The notes beneath the pieces are model-generated. The model was not told the origin of the DNA. It searched no databases and saw only the letters and a program-made list of their open reading frames with translations. This document shows positions 1 to 7,281 of a stretch of 11,212 nt of DNA, piece after piece. The translations under genes were made by a program, and so were the position numbers. Source of the stretch: CAZRVH01 sp964624905 (GTDB lineage Bacteria > Patescibacteriota > Gracilibacteria > Peribacterales > Peribacteraceae); assembly GCA_964624905.1 (NCBI GenBank), contig CAZUYK010000023.1:1-11212 (forward strand), read 5' to 3'. Position 1 is the stretch's first letter, and the number at the start of each line of letters is the position of its first letter.

Positions 1-1247
1 AGCAGCTCAAGCTCTACACGCTTATCTGGAACCGCACCATGGCCACGCAGATGCCCCCAGCGGAGTTCAAGCGCATCGGTGCCGACATCACCGCCGGCAA
101 GTACGGATTCCGTGCCACGGGCCAGACGGTGACGTTCGACGGATTCCTGCGCGTGTACTCGGAAGGAAAAGACGAGGAAGACGAGCGCAAGGAAGGAGCG
201 GAGGAAGACGGCGAGAAGTTCCTGCCGCCGCTGAAGGAAGGCGATACGCCCACCCTCCAGGAGCTCAAGCCCGAGCAGCACTTTACCAAGCCGCCCGCCC
301 GCTACACCGAAGCCAGCCTCGTGAAGAAGCTGGAGGAAGAAGGCATCGGACGCCCGTCCACGTACGCCCCCACCATCTCCACGGTGCAGCAGCGCGGCTA
401 CATCAAGAAAGAAGGCAAGCAGCTCATTCCGGAGGACATCGCGTTCACCGTGACGGACCTGTTGGCAGAACACTTCCCGAACATCGTCGACCTGCATTTC
501 ACTGCGGACATGGAGCAATCGCTCGATGACATCGCCGAAGGAAAGGAAAACCATGCGGAATTCCTCACGGGTTTCTACAGCCCGTTCAAGGCGCTCGTGG
601 ACGAGAAGACGAAGGACATCAAGAAGTCCGACGTGTTGAAGGAGCGCGTCGTCGGCATCGATCCCGAAACGAATTTGGAAGTCATCGCGCGCCTCGGACG
701 CTTCGGTCCGTACCTCCAGCTGGGCAGGCTCGAGCTGGCGAAGGGCGAGAAGAAAAAGAAGGGCGAAGGACCCAAGACCGCGTCCGTGCCGAAGAACATG
801 TCCATGGACGACGTCACGCTCGAACAGGCGCTCTCCCTCCTCGCGTTCCCAAAGACCCTCGGCGTCCACAACGGCGAGCCGGTGCAGGTGATCCTCGGAC
901 GTTTCGGTCCGTACATGAAGAACGGGGAGAAGACGGTGGCGGTGCCGAAGGATATCGATCCGGGAAGTATTGTCCTGAAGGACGCCATCAGCATGATCGA
1001 GAACGCCGCGGAGATGAAGAAGAAGGCGGCGGAGCCGCTGCGCGTCCTTGGAAAAGATCCGGCCTTGGGAGGCGAAGTGAGCCTGAAGGATGGACGTTAC
1101 GGCCCTTACATCACGGACGGCAAGACGAATGTGTCGTTGCCGAAGCGCTTTGAAATCCCCACGATTACGTTGGAGGAGGCTGCCGAGCTCCTTGCAAAGA
1201 AGCGCGTAGCGCCCAAGCGTGCATGGAGGGGGAAGAAAAAAGAGTGA
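1..1247 (+). CDS. topA: DNA topoisomerase I, C-terminal part (5' end outside window)
   Basis: Type IA topoisomerase, which relaxes negatively supercoiled DNA. The frame is open from base 3, so the gene begins left of the window; the catalytic Tyr and Toprim domain are not visible. The first codons read LYTLIWNRTMATQM, matching the conserved LYxLIWxRxxASQM stretch of the family. It is followed by GIGRPSTYAPTI (about nt 342-377) and by FTADMEQSLDDIAEG (nt 498-542), both typical of the cleavage-strand domain. The C terminus holds three topoisomerase C-terminal repeats, each with a G-R-F/Y-GPY core (about nt 700, 900 and 1090). There are no Cys4 zinc fingers. The protein ends in a short Lys/Arg-rich tail (KKRVAPKRAWRGKKKE) that could bind DNA. 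Stop TGA at 1245-1247. A Glu/Lys-rich charged stretch near nt 160-230 is presumably a surface loop. Identification is very secure. Confidence 0.97.
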   Translation, partial: QLKLYTLIWNRTMATQMPPAEFKRIGADITAGKYGFRATGQTVTFDGFLRVYSEGKDEEDERKEGAEEDGEKFLPPLKEGDTPTLQELKPEQHFTKPPARYTEASLVKKLEEEGIGRPSTYAPTISTVQQRGYIKKEGKQLIPEDIAFTVTDLLAEHFPNIVDLHFTADMEQSLDDIAEGKENHAEFLTGFYSPFKALVDEKTKDIKKSDVLKERVVGIDPETNLEVIARLGRFGPYLQLGRLELAKGEKKKKGEGPKTASVPKNMSMDDVTLEQALSLLAFPKTLGVHNGEPVQVILGRFGPYMKNGEKTVAVPKDIDPGSIVLKDAISMIENAAEMKKKAAEPLRVLGKDPALGGEVSLKDGRYGPYITDGKTNVSLPKRFEIPTITLEEAAELLAKKRVAPKRAWRGKKKE

Positions 1248-1273
1248 TTTGTCCCGTAGTTTCTATAAGATAA

Positions 1274-1289
1274 GCCCGCTTCACCGGGC
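1274..1289 (+). terminator. Small GC hairpin after topA
   Basis: GCCCG (1274-1278) pairs with CGGGC (1285-1289) around a 6-nt loop, 27 bases after the topA stop. No T-run follows, so it is a weak terminator candidate. It may instead be mRNA end structure between topA and the tRNA-Trp gene. Confidence 0.3.
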
Positions 1290-1326
1290 GGTCTCCTGAA
1301 AACATCGTACCCATCATTGTCCCTGT

Positions 1327-1402
1327 AGGCGCGTAGCTCAGTTGGTAGAGCATTGGTCTCCAAAACCAAGGGTCGTAGGTTCGATCCCTACCGCGCCTGC
1401 CA
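1327..1402 (+). tRNA. tRNA-Trp (anticodon CCA)
   Basis: Complete cloverleaf of 76 nt. Acceptor stem AGGCGCG (1327-1333) pairs perfectly with CGCGCCT (1392-1398). The discriminator is G, and the 3' CCA (1400-1402) is encoded. D-arm is GCTC/GAGC with an AGTTGGTA loop. The anticodon stem TTGGT/ACCAA closes a loop CTCCAAA, giving anticodon CCA for UGG. T-arm is GTAGG-TTCGATC-CCTAC. Only CCA, not UCA, is seen here, and several neighbouring genes end in TGA, so UGA is a stop in this organism. The gene lies in the same direction as topA and is convergent with the next gene, whose stop codon is 6 nt away. A run of six T at 1414-1419 could end its transcript inside the neighbour's 3' end. Confidence 0.97.
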
Positions 1403-1408
1403 AATACA

Positions 1409-2125
1409 TCAAATTTTTTCCGGGGGCGGAGCCTCGCCTGCTATCGCCGCGCCCAGGCCGATTCCATCTGTTTTTTGGGGTGCGGACTGGTCTTCTTGCA
1501 GTAGCTCGGGCTGGGGGTTCCCGGAATCGATAGCGGGACCCTGCATCGCCTCTTTCTTGTGTTGCTCCTCGGCCACTTTGATCGGTTTCTCATTCATGAT
1601 GATGCCGTGTTCGATGATTGCGGCGATGTCATTGGGTTTGGGAACGTACTCGTTTTTCAATTGCACGTGCGCGCCTCCCTGCTGGCCTATCTTCAGTTCG
1701 ATGAACAGGACGCCGCATTTGAAAATGCCGGCGAATTGGGACTCGACGCGCGTGTTGTTGATGTTCGTGAAATGCACCGGGTTGATCTTCTGGAAAAACA
1801 TCGACCGTTGTTCCACCAGCACGACCTTCTGGGTTGTGATGATGATGAAATTACATTTCCACGCGACGTGCGCCGAGGAAAAGAAATATGCGTAGATCAA
1901 ACCGAAGACGACGAGTGTCCAAAATCCCAAATCCGGAGCGATGATTCCCTGCGCCATTCCGAAAAGTACGGCGTACGCGAGGATAGCCATCATGATCGTC
2001 TGCCAAAAGATATTCACCAAAAACGCCAGGAAGTGCATATGCGTCACGTGCACCGCCTTCTCGTTCTCCACGATGAATTTTTTCTTGAGCTCCTCCACGT
2101 TGGTTTCAATGGCAAAAAGACGCAT
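1409..2125 (-). CDS. Two-helix membrane protein with bacterial PH (bPH2-type) domain
   Basis: 238 residues. A short cytoplasmic N terminus (1-30, charged) leads to two hydrophobic helices, about 33-56 and 66-84. A beta-rich region (about 88-175) follows, with the pattern of bacterial PH-like domains: IITTQKVVLVEQRSMFF, then INPVHFTNINNTRVESQ, then a C-terminal helix (PNDIAAIIEHGI). The tail (176-238) is rich in Pro, Gln and Glu and looks disordered. Function in this family is unknown; the domain usually faces the cytoplasm at the membrane. Start ATG 2125-2123 is supported by a TATACT hexamer ending 7 nt upstream and by loss of coding signal beyond it; no Shine-Dalgarno is present. The gene is divergent from the M23 peptidase at 2221. 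The same helix-helix-PH layout recurs at the C terminus of the protein at 3172-4068. Confidence 0.8.
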   Translation of the reverse strand: MRLFAIETNVEELKKKFIVENEKAVHVTHMHFLAFLVNIFWQTIMMAILAYAVLFGMAQGIIAPDLGFWTLVVFGLIYAYFFSSAHVAWKCNFIIITTQKVVLVEQRSMFFQKINPVHFTNINNTRVESQFAGIFKCGVLFIELKIGQQGGAHVQLKNEYVPKPNDIAAIIEHGIIMNEKPIKVAEEQHKKEAMQGPAIDSGNPQPELLQEDQSAPQKTDGIGLGAAIAGEAPPPEKI

Positions 2126-2132
2126 ATCTGCG

Positions 2133-2138
2133 AGTATA
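2133..2138 (-). promoter_or_regulatory. -10 element of the PH-protein gene, placed for a leaderless mRNA
   Basis: On the minus strand TATACT lies 7 nt before ATG 2125. With the usual 6-8 nt from -10 to the first transcribed base, transcription would begin at or next to the start codon. No good -35 is visible at 16-18 bp spacing. Confidence 0.5.
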
Positions 2139-2183
2139 GATGTTTTAAACCAAGAAAGTACCTTTTTGCGGTCTTTTTAAGGG

Positions 2184-2213
2184 TTGGCTAAAACCGCTCA
2201 AATTTGCTATACT
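2184..2213 (+). promoter_or_regulatory. Promoter of the M23 peptidase gene (TTGGCT-18-TATACT)
   Basis: TTGGCT (2184-2189) and TATACT (2208-2213) are separated by 18 bp. GGTACGA (7 nt) then separates the -10 from ATG 2221. This predicts a leaderless transcript. It is the mirror arrangement of the divergent gene, which carries the same TATACT hexamer at the same distance. Confidence 0.6.
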
Positions 2214-2220
2214 GGTACGA

Positions 2221-3138
2221 ATGCTTCAAATAGAAATAAACGTCGACCGCCCGTGGCTCACGCTCTCCGTCATCGGAGGGGTCATCGCTGGCGTCGTCTA
2301 CTGGGGCAATGTTCCCGCAACGCCTGCCGTCCATGCAGATCTGACGCATACTCATTCGGAAGCAGAGGCGGCGTGGGAAGACCTTTCGGATGAAGCGGAC
2401 TTGGGAGGCAGCGGCATCGACGCAGCCCAAACAGTGCGCAACGCGGAAATGACCATGTACGACGTCCGTTTGAAACAGGAGGTGATGAACAGGAAGGAAG
2501 AAATCCTGCGCAACGAATTGGAGATGCTCCAAGATTCCGACGATGCCGATCCGACCCTCATCGTCGAAGCACAGCGCAAATTGAATGAACTATTGCTCGA
2601 CGAACACGAGGCCGAAGCGCAGCTTCTCGCATCGTACAACGACCTCTGGGACGCGCAGGGGTATGCCGCGCAGTATTCGCAGCAGGGTTCCGACGGCGAA
2701 GAAGTCTTCTTCGAATGGCCGGTGACACCCAAGAAGGGAATCTCCGCGCACTTCCATGACAGTGCATACAAGCAGCGTTTCGGCATCGCCCACGACGCCA
2801 TCGACATCCCGACCCCCCAGGGCACGATCCTGACGGCCGTGGCGGATGGTATCGTGGTCAAGGTGAGTGACAAGGGCATGGGATTCAATTCGCTCGTCCT
2901 GCGCCATGCAAACGGCATGACGTCCATGTACGGACACGTGAGTGCGTTCCTCGTGCAGGAAGGCGACAGCGTACGCGCGGGCGAGCCGGTGGCGCAGTCC
3001 GGAGGAACGCCGGGCACCCCCGGAGCGGGACACCTCACGACAGGCCCGCACCTCCACCTTCAGTTTATGAAGGACGGAGTCGCCGTGGACCCCATGGAAT
3101 ACCTTCCCGCGCTGGGAGGCGTGACGCAGTACGAATAA
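2221..3138 (+). CDS. Membrane-anchored M23 family metallopeptidase
   Basis: 305 residues, predicted zinc endopeptidase that cuts peptidoglycan cross-bridges outside the membrane. Residues 12-29 form one hydrophobic segment (signal anchor or uncleaved signal), followed by an acidic linker and a helical, Glu/Leu-rich region (about 68-142) that may form a coiled coil as in EnvC/NlpD-type hydrolase regulators. The M23 domain spans about 165-297 and keeps all key residues: H191 and D195 in HDAID, H239 in YGHVS, and H277/H279 in GPHLHL. It is therefore expected to be an active enzyme, unlike degenerate EnvC. Start ATG 2221 follows a promoter-like TATACT by 7 nt and has no Shine-Dalgarno. It is divergent from one PH membrane protein and convergent, with a 33-nt gap, with another. 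Confidence 0.9.
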   Translation: MLQIEINVDRPWLTLSVIGGVIAGVVYWGNVPATPAVHADLTHTHSEAEAAWEDLSDEADLGGSGIDAAQTVRNAEMTMYDVRLKQEVMNRKEEILRNELEMLQDSDDADPTLIVEAQRKLNELLLDEHEAEAQLLASYNDLWDAQGYAAQYSQQGSDGEEVFFEWPVTPKKGISAHFHDSAYKQRFGIAHDAIDIPTPQGTILTAVADGIVVKVSDKGMGFNSLVLRHANGMTSMYGHVSAFLVQEGDSVRAGEPVAQSGGTPGTPGAGHLTTGPHLHLQFMKDGVAVDPMEYLPALGGVTQYE

Positions 3139-3171
3139 TCCCTCTTCGCTTGCGAGCTGCGCCGGGACAAG

Positions 3172-4068
3172 TCACCTCAATGTCTTTTGCATGATCAGGT
3201 GCGCCGCTTTCTCGTGTTTGCGGACGGTATCCAGCTGGATGTGGCCCGTTCCCTCGGCGGCGGTTTCGATGTTGATGGAGCCGAACCGGAACAGGAAGCT
3301 GAGTACATGCGGGTAAAACGGTTTCACGTTCGTGATCTGCCGGTAATCCACGTGATTGATGCTGCGGCCAAGAAGGTGCTGGTTCTGGAAAATAAGACGC
3401 TTGTCCGTGAGGTAAATCACATCGTACGCGAAATCGCGCCACCCGCTCCACAGGAAGATGAGGGAAAACAGGACCAACGCGACGCTGATGGAAATGGAAA
3501 TGGCATTGATATCCGATACGATCAGGATGCCGATACCGAAGCTGAGTGAAACCAGGGGCGGCACCGCGGTGAAGAGCAGGAACAGCGGGTGCCTGCGAAT
3601 GATATATTCCACCGACTCCCCTTCCAGAAGGTCGATGTTCTTCAGGTGCAATTCCTTCTTGTCCTTCGGCACTTCCTCGTGGATGCCGAGGATCTTGAAG
3701 ATGCGGATGAGGCGCACGAGGCGCAGGTACTCGCCCCAGGGAATGCCGCTGTAGAACGGTATGATGCTGAGGAGGTCGATGATACCCGTGGGGGAGAAAA
3801 TGTATCCCATCCTGCTGGGTGCCGCGTAGATCCGCAGCGCGTACTCCACCATGAAGAGTCCCACGAATACCGCGTCGATGAGGAACAGCGTGGTACCGAA
3901 GCTTTCAGTGCCCGGGAAAAATTCCAACGGAAGGATGGCCACCGACAGGATGATGAAAATCACCAGCGTGAAATGGAACGCATGTCCCGCCCGCCCGTGC
4001 CCGTCGTGCATCACCGCCCACAGGTGCTCCCGGAAGATCTGCCGTTTATGGTCGCGGCTGTGGATCAC
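3172..4068 (-). CDS. Voltage-sensor domain fused to two-helix PH-domain module (no pore)
   Basis: 298 residues, two recognisable parts. Residues 1-127 match an ion-channel voltage sensor: S1 about 31-48; S2 61-81 with the conserved acidic residue in FMVEYALRI (E75); S3 93-105 with IDLLSIIPFY (D98); S4 114-127 with R116, R119, R122 and K125 at every third position. After a charged linker (128-150), EGESVEYIIRRHP leads into two hydrophobic helices (161-184, 188-208) and a bacterial PH-like domain (about 210-296; YDVIYLTDKRLIFQNQHL, then VDYRQITNVKP). The loop between the last two helices is only a few residues and no TVGYG- or TLESW-like filter is present, so they are not a channel pore. Start GTG 4068 keeps the pre-S1 helix that voltage-gated channels usually have. 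It lies 27 nt downstream of dgt on the same strand. Function unknown; membrane-potential sensing is inference. Confidence 0.82.
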   Translation of the reverse strand: MIHSRDHKRQIFREHLWAVMHDGHGRAGHAFHFTLVIFIILSVAILPLEFFPGTESFGTTLFLIDAVFVGLFMVEYALRIYAAPSRMGYIFSPTGIIDLLSIIPFYSGIPWGEYLRLVRLIRIFKILGIHEEVPKDKKELHLKNIDLLEGESVEYIIRRHPLFLLFTAVPPLVSLSFGIGILIVSDINAISISISVALVLFSLIFLWSGWRDFAYDVIYLTDKRLIFQNQHLLGRSINHVDYRQITNVKPFYPHVLSFLFRFGSINIETAAEGTGHIQLDTVRKHEKAAHLIMQKTLR

Positions 4069-4095
4069 GGGGTTATTGTGATGGCTTACGCGGCA

Positions 4096-5163
4096 TTACG
4101 CAATCTGGGCGTGCATTTTGCGCATATAGCGGTCCGACATCATGCCGATGTTATCCGCCACCGCCTGTACCAGGCTGCAGTCCGTTTCCCTCTGGATGCG
4201 TTCCACGTCCTGCGACGGATGACGCATGTAGGAGTCGAACAATTCCCTGATCATTCGTTTGCCTCCCTCCCGGTGCTCCTTCAAATTCGGGTGATTATAA
4301 ATCCTTTCGATATGGAATCGATATAACTCCTTGTAGCGGGTCTGCATGCTTTCGGAGAACGCGATGCATCGTTCTTCATCGGATTCAAGCAGCGGCGTGG
4401 ATGTCTTGAGCATGTCGTCGCCCAAAATGCTGATGATCGCGCCGCGGATGGTCGTTCCCTCGCCTTCGATGCGTTCATGGGCTTCCCTGGCCAATGGGAT
4501 GTCGAGAAGCTCGTCCATGGAAAACAGTCCCGCATCCAGGGCATCTTCGGTGTCGTGCCCGAGGTAAATGATGCCGTCCGTCTTGTCGTTCAATTGCGCT
4601 TCGGGAACATGTCGGATTTTCTCCCCTGTTTCCGGATGGAACGCATCGTGCTTCAGGGTTCCGTCCAAGAGCTCCCTGTTGAGATTCAATCCCAGGTACC
4701 GAGACGGTTTGTGGTGTTCGAGTTTCGTCACCAGCCGGTAACACTGCCTGTTGTGATTGAAGCCCGGGGAATCAGGGTCGTGCTTTTTCATGCATTCGTC
4801 CAAGGCGTCTTCGCCAGTGTGTCCGTAGGGGGGATGGGCAAGATCGTGCAGCAGACCCATCGCGCGCGCCACGTCTTCGTTCAGTCTCAATCCACGGGCA
4901 AATTCGAACGATGCCTGTGCCACTTCCTCGGTGTGGGCGAGGCGCGTCCTTCGGTGGTCGTTCACCCCCGTCGGGAATACCTGCATCTTTCCCTGCAGGC
5001 GGCGGAACGCCGTGCTATGGATGATGCGCGCGATGTCGCGTGCAAAGGGAAATCGATACGTTTCCACGGTATCCGGATGCTCACGCCCGAGCCTTCCTTG
5101 GTGCGGCGTCGCGCGCGGATGCAGCAATTCGTTCGCCCGTTCGATGCGTTCGGAGAGGTTCAT
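4096..5163 (-). CDS. dgt: Deoxyguanosinetriphosphate triphosphohydrolase (HD superfamily dNTPase)
   Basis: 355 residues, close to the short (about 340-400 aa) bacterial dGTPase class. The enzyme hydrolyses dGTP or other dNTPs to the deoxynucleoside and triphosphate, controlling dNTP pools in the cytoplasm. Family landmarks appear in order: FARDIARIIHSTAFRRLQGK (39-58), the HD metal ligands H77 (RLAHTEEV), H106-D107 (LLHDLAH) and D204 (YLGHDTEDA), the extension HPPYGHTGEDAL (110-121), and FNHNRQ-RLVTKLE, the counterpart of the usual GFEGNAQ motif. The C terminus (ADNIGMMSDRYM) matches the conserved closing helix. Start ATG 5163 is followed directly by family-like sequence; TATAGT lies 11 nt upstream and there is no Shine-Dalgarno. 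It probably heads a transcript including the voltage-sensor/PH gene 27 nt downstream. The true nucleotide preference cannot be read from sequence. Confidence 0.93.
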   Translation of the reverse strand: MNLSERIERANELLHPRATPHQGRLGREHPDTVETYRFPFARDIARIIHSTAFRRLQGKMQVFPTGVNDHRRTRLAHTEEVAQASFEFARGLRLNEDVARAMGLLHDLAHPPYGHTGEDALDECMKKHDPDSPGFNHNRQCYRLVTKLEHHKPSRYLGLNLNRELLDGTLKHDAFHPETGEKIRHVPEAQLNDKTDGIIYLGHDTEDALDAGLFSMDELLDIPLAREAHERIEGEGTTIRGAIISILGDDMLKTSTPLLESDEERCIAFSESMQTRYKELYRFHIERIYNHPNLKEHREGGKRMIRELFDSYMRHPSQDVERIQRETDCSLVQAVADNIGMMSDRYMRKMHAQIA

Positions 5164-5174
5164 GGAAGTGCATG

Positions 5175-5180
5175 ACTATA
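5175..5180 (-). promoter_or_regulatory. -10 element of dgt
   Basis: TATAGT on the minus strand, 11 nt before ATG 5163, predicts a 4-5 nt leader. A T-rich stretch lies about 17 bp further upstream in place of a clear -35. Confidence 0.45.
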
Positions 5181-5311
5181 CCTATGTTTTTGCATATTAA
5201 AAATCCGAGAAACCGTTTGCAGACATGCTTGATCCCTGGGTATCAGGGGGGTGACCGCATCCCGTGGCCACAGCCAGGGGAGAATAGGCCTCCCGGTTAC
5301 AAGCAATTAGG

Positions 5312-5348
5312 AAAAAAACATGGTCTGCGAGTGACGTGTTGCCCAGAC
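5312..5348 (-). terminator. Possible intrinsic terminator downstream of pgeF
   Basis: Read on the minus strand, a 5-bp stem GTCTG/CAGAC with a 16-nt loop is followed after 4 nt by seven T (A-run 5312-5318 on plus). The stem is short and the loop large, so this is only a candidate. Confidence 0.3.
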
Positions 5349-5399
5349 GGGGTTTAGTGTAGCAGGAAGCCATCCGTCGTCCATCGTTTTCCCTTGTTT

Positions 5400-6074
5400 T
5401 TACTTCAGGCGGATGGTCAGCATATTCCGGTAATTCCGTGCGAACGCCTTCTCGTCTTTCGATCGGTAGCTCCAGTAGGTGTCATGCATGCACTTCGTGC
5501 AGTCCGGGGAGCGCTCGATGTTCGCTTTCGGGACACCCGCCGCTTCCAGTTGGGCATCCGCCGCGGCGCGCAAATCGACGAACCGCCCGTGGAAGAAGCG
5601 GGGATCGACCGTGGGCAACTCCGTACGGGGATCGGTGAAACCCGCGCATTGCAGGCAGAGCGAGGGGCCGGCGCAGACGAACGTGTCGCGAGGTGCGATC
5701 CCCCACTGGTCCGAGACCTTCCGAAAGAACGCGGGGATGATTTCCGCCACCACGCCTTTCCATCCCGCGTGGATGATCCCTATGACATTCTGTTTCGGCG
5801 CGTAGACGACGAACGGCTGGCAGTCGGCGATGCGCATGACGAGCGTGAGATCCTTGGTATCCGTGGCCGCCGCGTCCGCCTTCTCCGTGCGATGGACGGG
5901 GCGGGTGGCGATGAGCGTGGTGTTCCCGTGTACCTGTTCCAGCGTGACGAAGCGGTCCGTACCCAGGGCCTTTTCGATCGAGGCGTCATCGGACAAATCA
6001 TCCTCCCGCGTGAACATGCGCACGTCGATCACGTCCTTGTGCGGAGCCAGGAGTTTGAAGGGATGGTCGATCAT
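5400..6074 (-). CDS. pgeF: Laccase-domain (YfiH/PgeF/LACC1) family protein
   Basis: 224 residues, the usual length for the family. Members were once called polyphenol oxidases. They are now known as zinc-dependent purine nucleoside enzymes (phosphorylase/deaminase activity), and in E. coli as an editing factor that keeps L-Ser out of peptidoglycan. The three zinc ligands are visible: H49 in LEQVHGN, C85 in RIADCQP and H102 in IIHAGWKG. Family motifs ADAAATD (66-72), CAGPSLC (134-140) and the C-terminal DCTKC...WSYRS are also present. Its ATG overlaps the TGA stop of the glycosyltransferase (ATGA, 6074-6071), so the two are co-transcribed and probably translationally coupled; no Shine-Dalgarno is seen. 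Which activity this copy has is not decided by sequence. Confidence 0.92.
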   Translation of the reverse strand: MIDHPFKLLAPHKDVIDVRMFTREDDLSDDASIEKALGTDRFVTLEQVHGNTTLIATRPVHRTEKADAAATDTKDLTLVMRIADCQPFVVYAPKQNVIGIIHAGWKGVVAEIIPAFFRKVSDQWGIAPRDTFVCAGPSLCLQCAGFTDPRTELPTVDPRFFHGRFVDLRAAADAQLEAAGVPKANIERSPDCTKCMHDTYWSYRSKDEKAFARNYRNMLTIRLK

Positions 6075-7201
6075 GAAAAGAAGCGGTCGCGTTTTCCATT
6101 CTTGAAATCCGCGTACGCAGCGTCGACCGTCTTGCTGATCTTCGCGCGGAATTCATCCTGCGAGAATCCCTTTGCGAACGCGCGGATCGCCTCTCGGTCC
6201 CAGGTTCTCGCTTCAAACTCTCGTAACGCCGCCTTCAGGCTTTCCTTCGTCTGTTCCGGAAAGAGGATGCTTGTCACGCCCGGCTTCGTCAGCGTCTTCG
6301 CGCCGCCTGCGTCGTAGGCGATCACCGGCGTACCGCTCGCCTGTGCTTCCAGCTGCACGATGCCCGCGTCCTCGTACTGCGGGAACAGCAGCGCCTCGGC
6401 GTTCGCGAATAATGTTTCCAGTTCGTCTTCCGGCACGAATCCCAGGAATTCCACCGTCGGTCCCGCCATTTTTTTCAGTCTCTTTTCGTCCTGTCCCCTG
6501 CCCACGATCTTCAGCGGGAGCTTCAGCTCGTTGGCGACCTCGATCAGTAAATCGAACCTCTTGTACGGAACCATGCGTCCCACGGCCAGGAAATACGCCG
6601 GCTCGGGAGCCTTCGTTCGCAGGGGGGATTCCAAAAACCGGTTCTTCACCGGAGGGGGGATGACGATGCTGTCGCGACCGTACGTGCGCTTGATGCGCTC
6701 CGCGCTCGTTTCGGAATTCGCGATGAATAGATCCGTACGTTGCGCCGTCGTCAGGTCCCACTGGCGCAGGCGTTCCAGGCGGCGCCTGATGAACGGCTGC
6801 AAAAAACCGGGGATCTTAAAATCGCGCAGGTATTCCTCTTCCATTTCCCATGCGTACCGCATGGGCGTGTGGCAGTAGCAGATATGCAGCGTACCGCTCT
6901 CCGGCACGATGCCTTTCCCCACCGCGTGCGAGGAGCTCAGGATGACGTCGTATCCGCGCACGTCCAGCGATTCGATCGCGGCCGGCATCTTCGACAGCAA
7001 TACCTGGTGGTTGCGAAGCGCCCTGTACCAACCCTGAAGCCTGCTGACACGCACGTCCGCCCCTTCCAACGCGCGCACCGCCCCGGGGCGGGTGACAGTC
7101 GTGAAAAAAGGCGCCTGCGGGTACAACGCGCGGAATTCCGACAGCACCTGTTCGGCGCCTCCGTTGGTTGTCAGCCAGTCCGCGGTGAATGCGATCTTCA
7201 T
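6071..7201 (-). CDS. GT4-family glycosyltransferase, WbaZ-like
   Basis: 376 residues from ATG 7201. GT-B fold retaining glycosyltransferase expected to add a sugar (mannose in characterised WbaZ relatives) from a nucleotide sugar to a surface glycan or lipid carrier at the inner membrane face. N-terminal KIAFTADWLTTNGGAEQVL (2-20) matches the subfamily opening. SSSHAVGKG and LHICYCHTPMRYAW (105-118) are hallmark WbaZ-type stretches. The C-terminal donor domain has VGRMVPYKRFDLL (207-219), and the E-x7-E pair E277/E285 in YEDAGIVQLEAQASGTPVIA. An in-frame ATG exists at 7273, but the family begins at MKIA, and the 24 extra residues look non-coding, so 7201 was chosen. First gene of a two-gene operon with pgeF; donor and acceptor unknown. 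Confidence 0.9.
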   Translation of the reverse strand: MKIAFTADWLTTNGGAEQVLSEFRALYPQAPFFTTVTRPGAVRALEGADVRVSRLQGWYRALRNHQVLLSKMPAAIESLDVRGYDVILSSSHAVGKGIVPESGTLHICYCHTPMRYAWEMEEEYLRDFKIPGFLQPFIRRRLERLRQWDLTTAQRTDLFIANSETSAERIKRTYGRDSIVIPPPVKNRFLESPLRTKAPEPAYFLAVGRMVPYKRFDLLIEVANELKLPLKIVGRGQDEKRLKKMAGPTVEFLGFVPEDELETLFANAEALLFPQYEDAGIVQLEAQASGTPVIAYDAGGAKTLTKPGVTSILFPEQTKESLKAALREFEARTWDREAIRAFAKGFSQDEFRAKISKTVDAAYADFKNGKRDRFFS

Positions 7202-7267
7202 GGGTCCAAAAAGAAGCGAAACAGGAGAGTGGGCGGCCGTGCAATGTCCTCTTCGTCCGTTCGGGTC

Positions 7268-7274
7268 TATCATA
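7268..7274. promoter_or_regulatory. Overlapping divergent -10 elements (ftsQ and glycosyltransferase)
   Basis: TATCAT (7268-7273, plus) lies 8 nt before the ftsQ ATG at 7282. The same bases read on minus give TATGAT (7274-7269), about 67 nt before the glycosyltransferase ATG 7201. The two genes may compete for polymerase at this point. No strong -35 is seen on either strand. Confidence 0.35.
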
Positions 7275-7281
7275 CAGCCTC

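Larger units (their letters stand above)
5164..5399. other. Intergenic region between pgeF end and dgt start, with three hairpins
   Basis: This 236-nt gap holds no convincing ORF. It contains CCCTG/CAGGG (5234-5238/5244-5248, 5-nt loop) and GGGAG/CTCCC (5278-5282/5290-5294). A third hairpin, GTCTG/CAGAC (5323-5327/5344-5348), is followed on the minus strand by a 7-T run. The right part is likely pgeF 3' sequence and the left end is the dgt promoter. No RNA gene is recognised. Confidence 0.4.

Noticed and set aside
575..994. Open frame antisense to topA
   Set aside because: Ser/Phe/Pro-rich shadow of the conserved topoisomerase repeats; no start signal.
1559..2191. Open frame opposite the PH membrane protein
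   Set aside because: Charged, repeat-free translation with no recognisable features; the minus-strand protein has helices, a PH pattern and a promoter.
3444..3588. Reading the last two helices of the voltage-sensor protein as an S5-S6 ion-channel pore
   Set aside because: The loop between them is only a few residues, there is no selectivity-filter motif, and the same helix pair precedes the PH domain in the other PH protein here.
5394..6317. Long open frame on plus strand (about 307 codons) opposite pgeF
   Set aside because: Arg/Val-rich translation with no family look. It mirrors the well-supported zinc-motif protein on the other strand and arises from GC-rich third positions.
7202..7273. 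Upstream start (ATG 7273) for the glycosyltransferase
   Set aside because: The 24 extra residues do not resemble family N termini, and the stretch overlaps the divergent promoter region.
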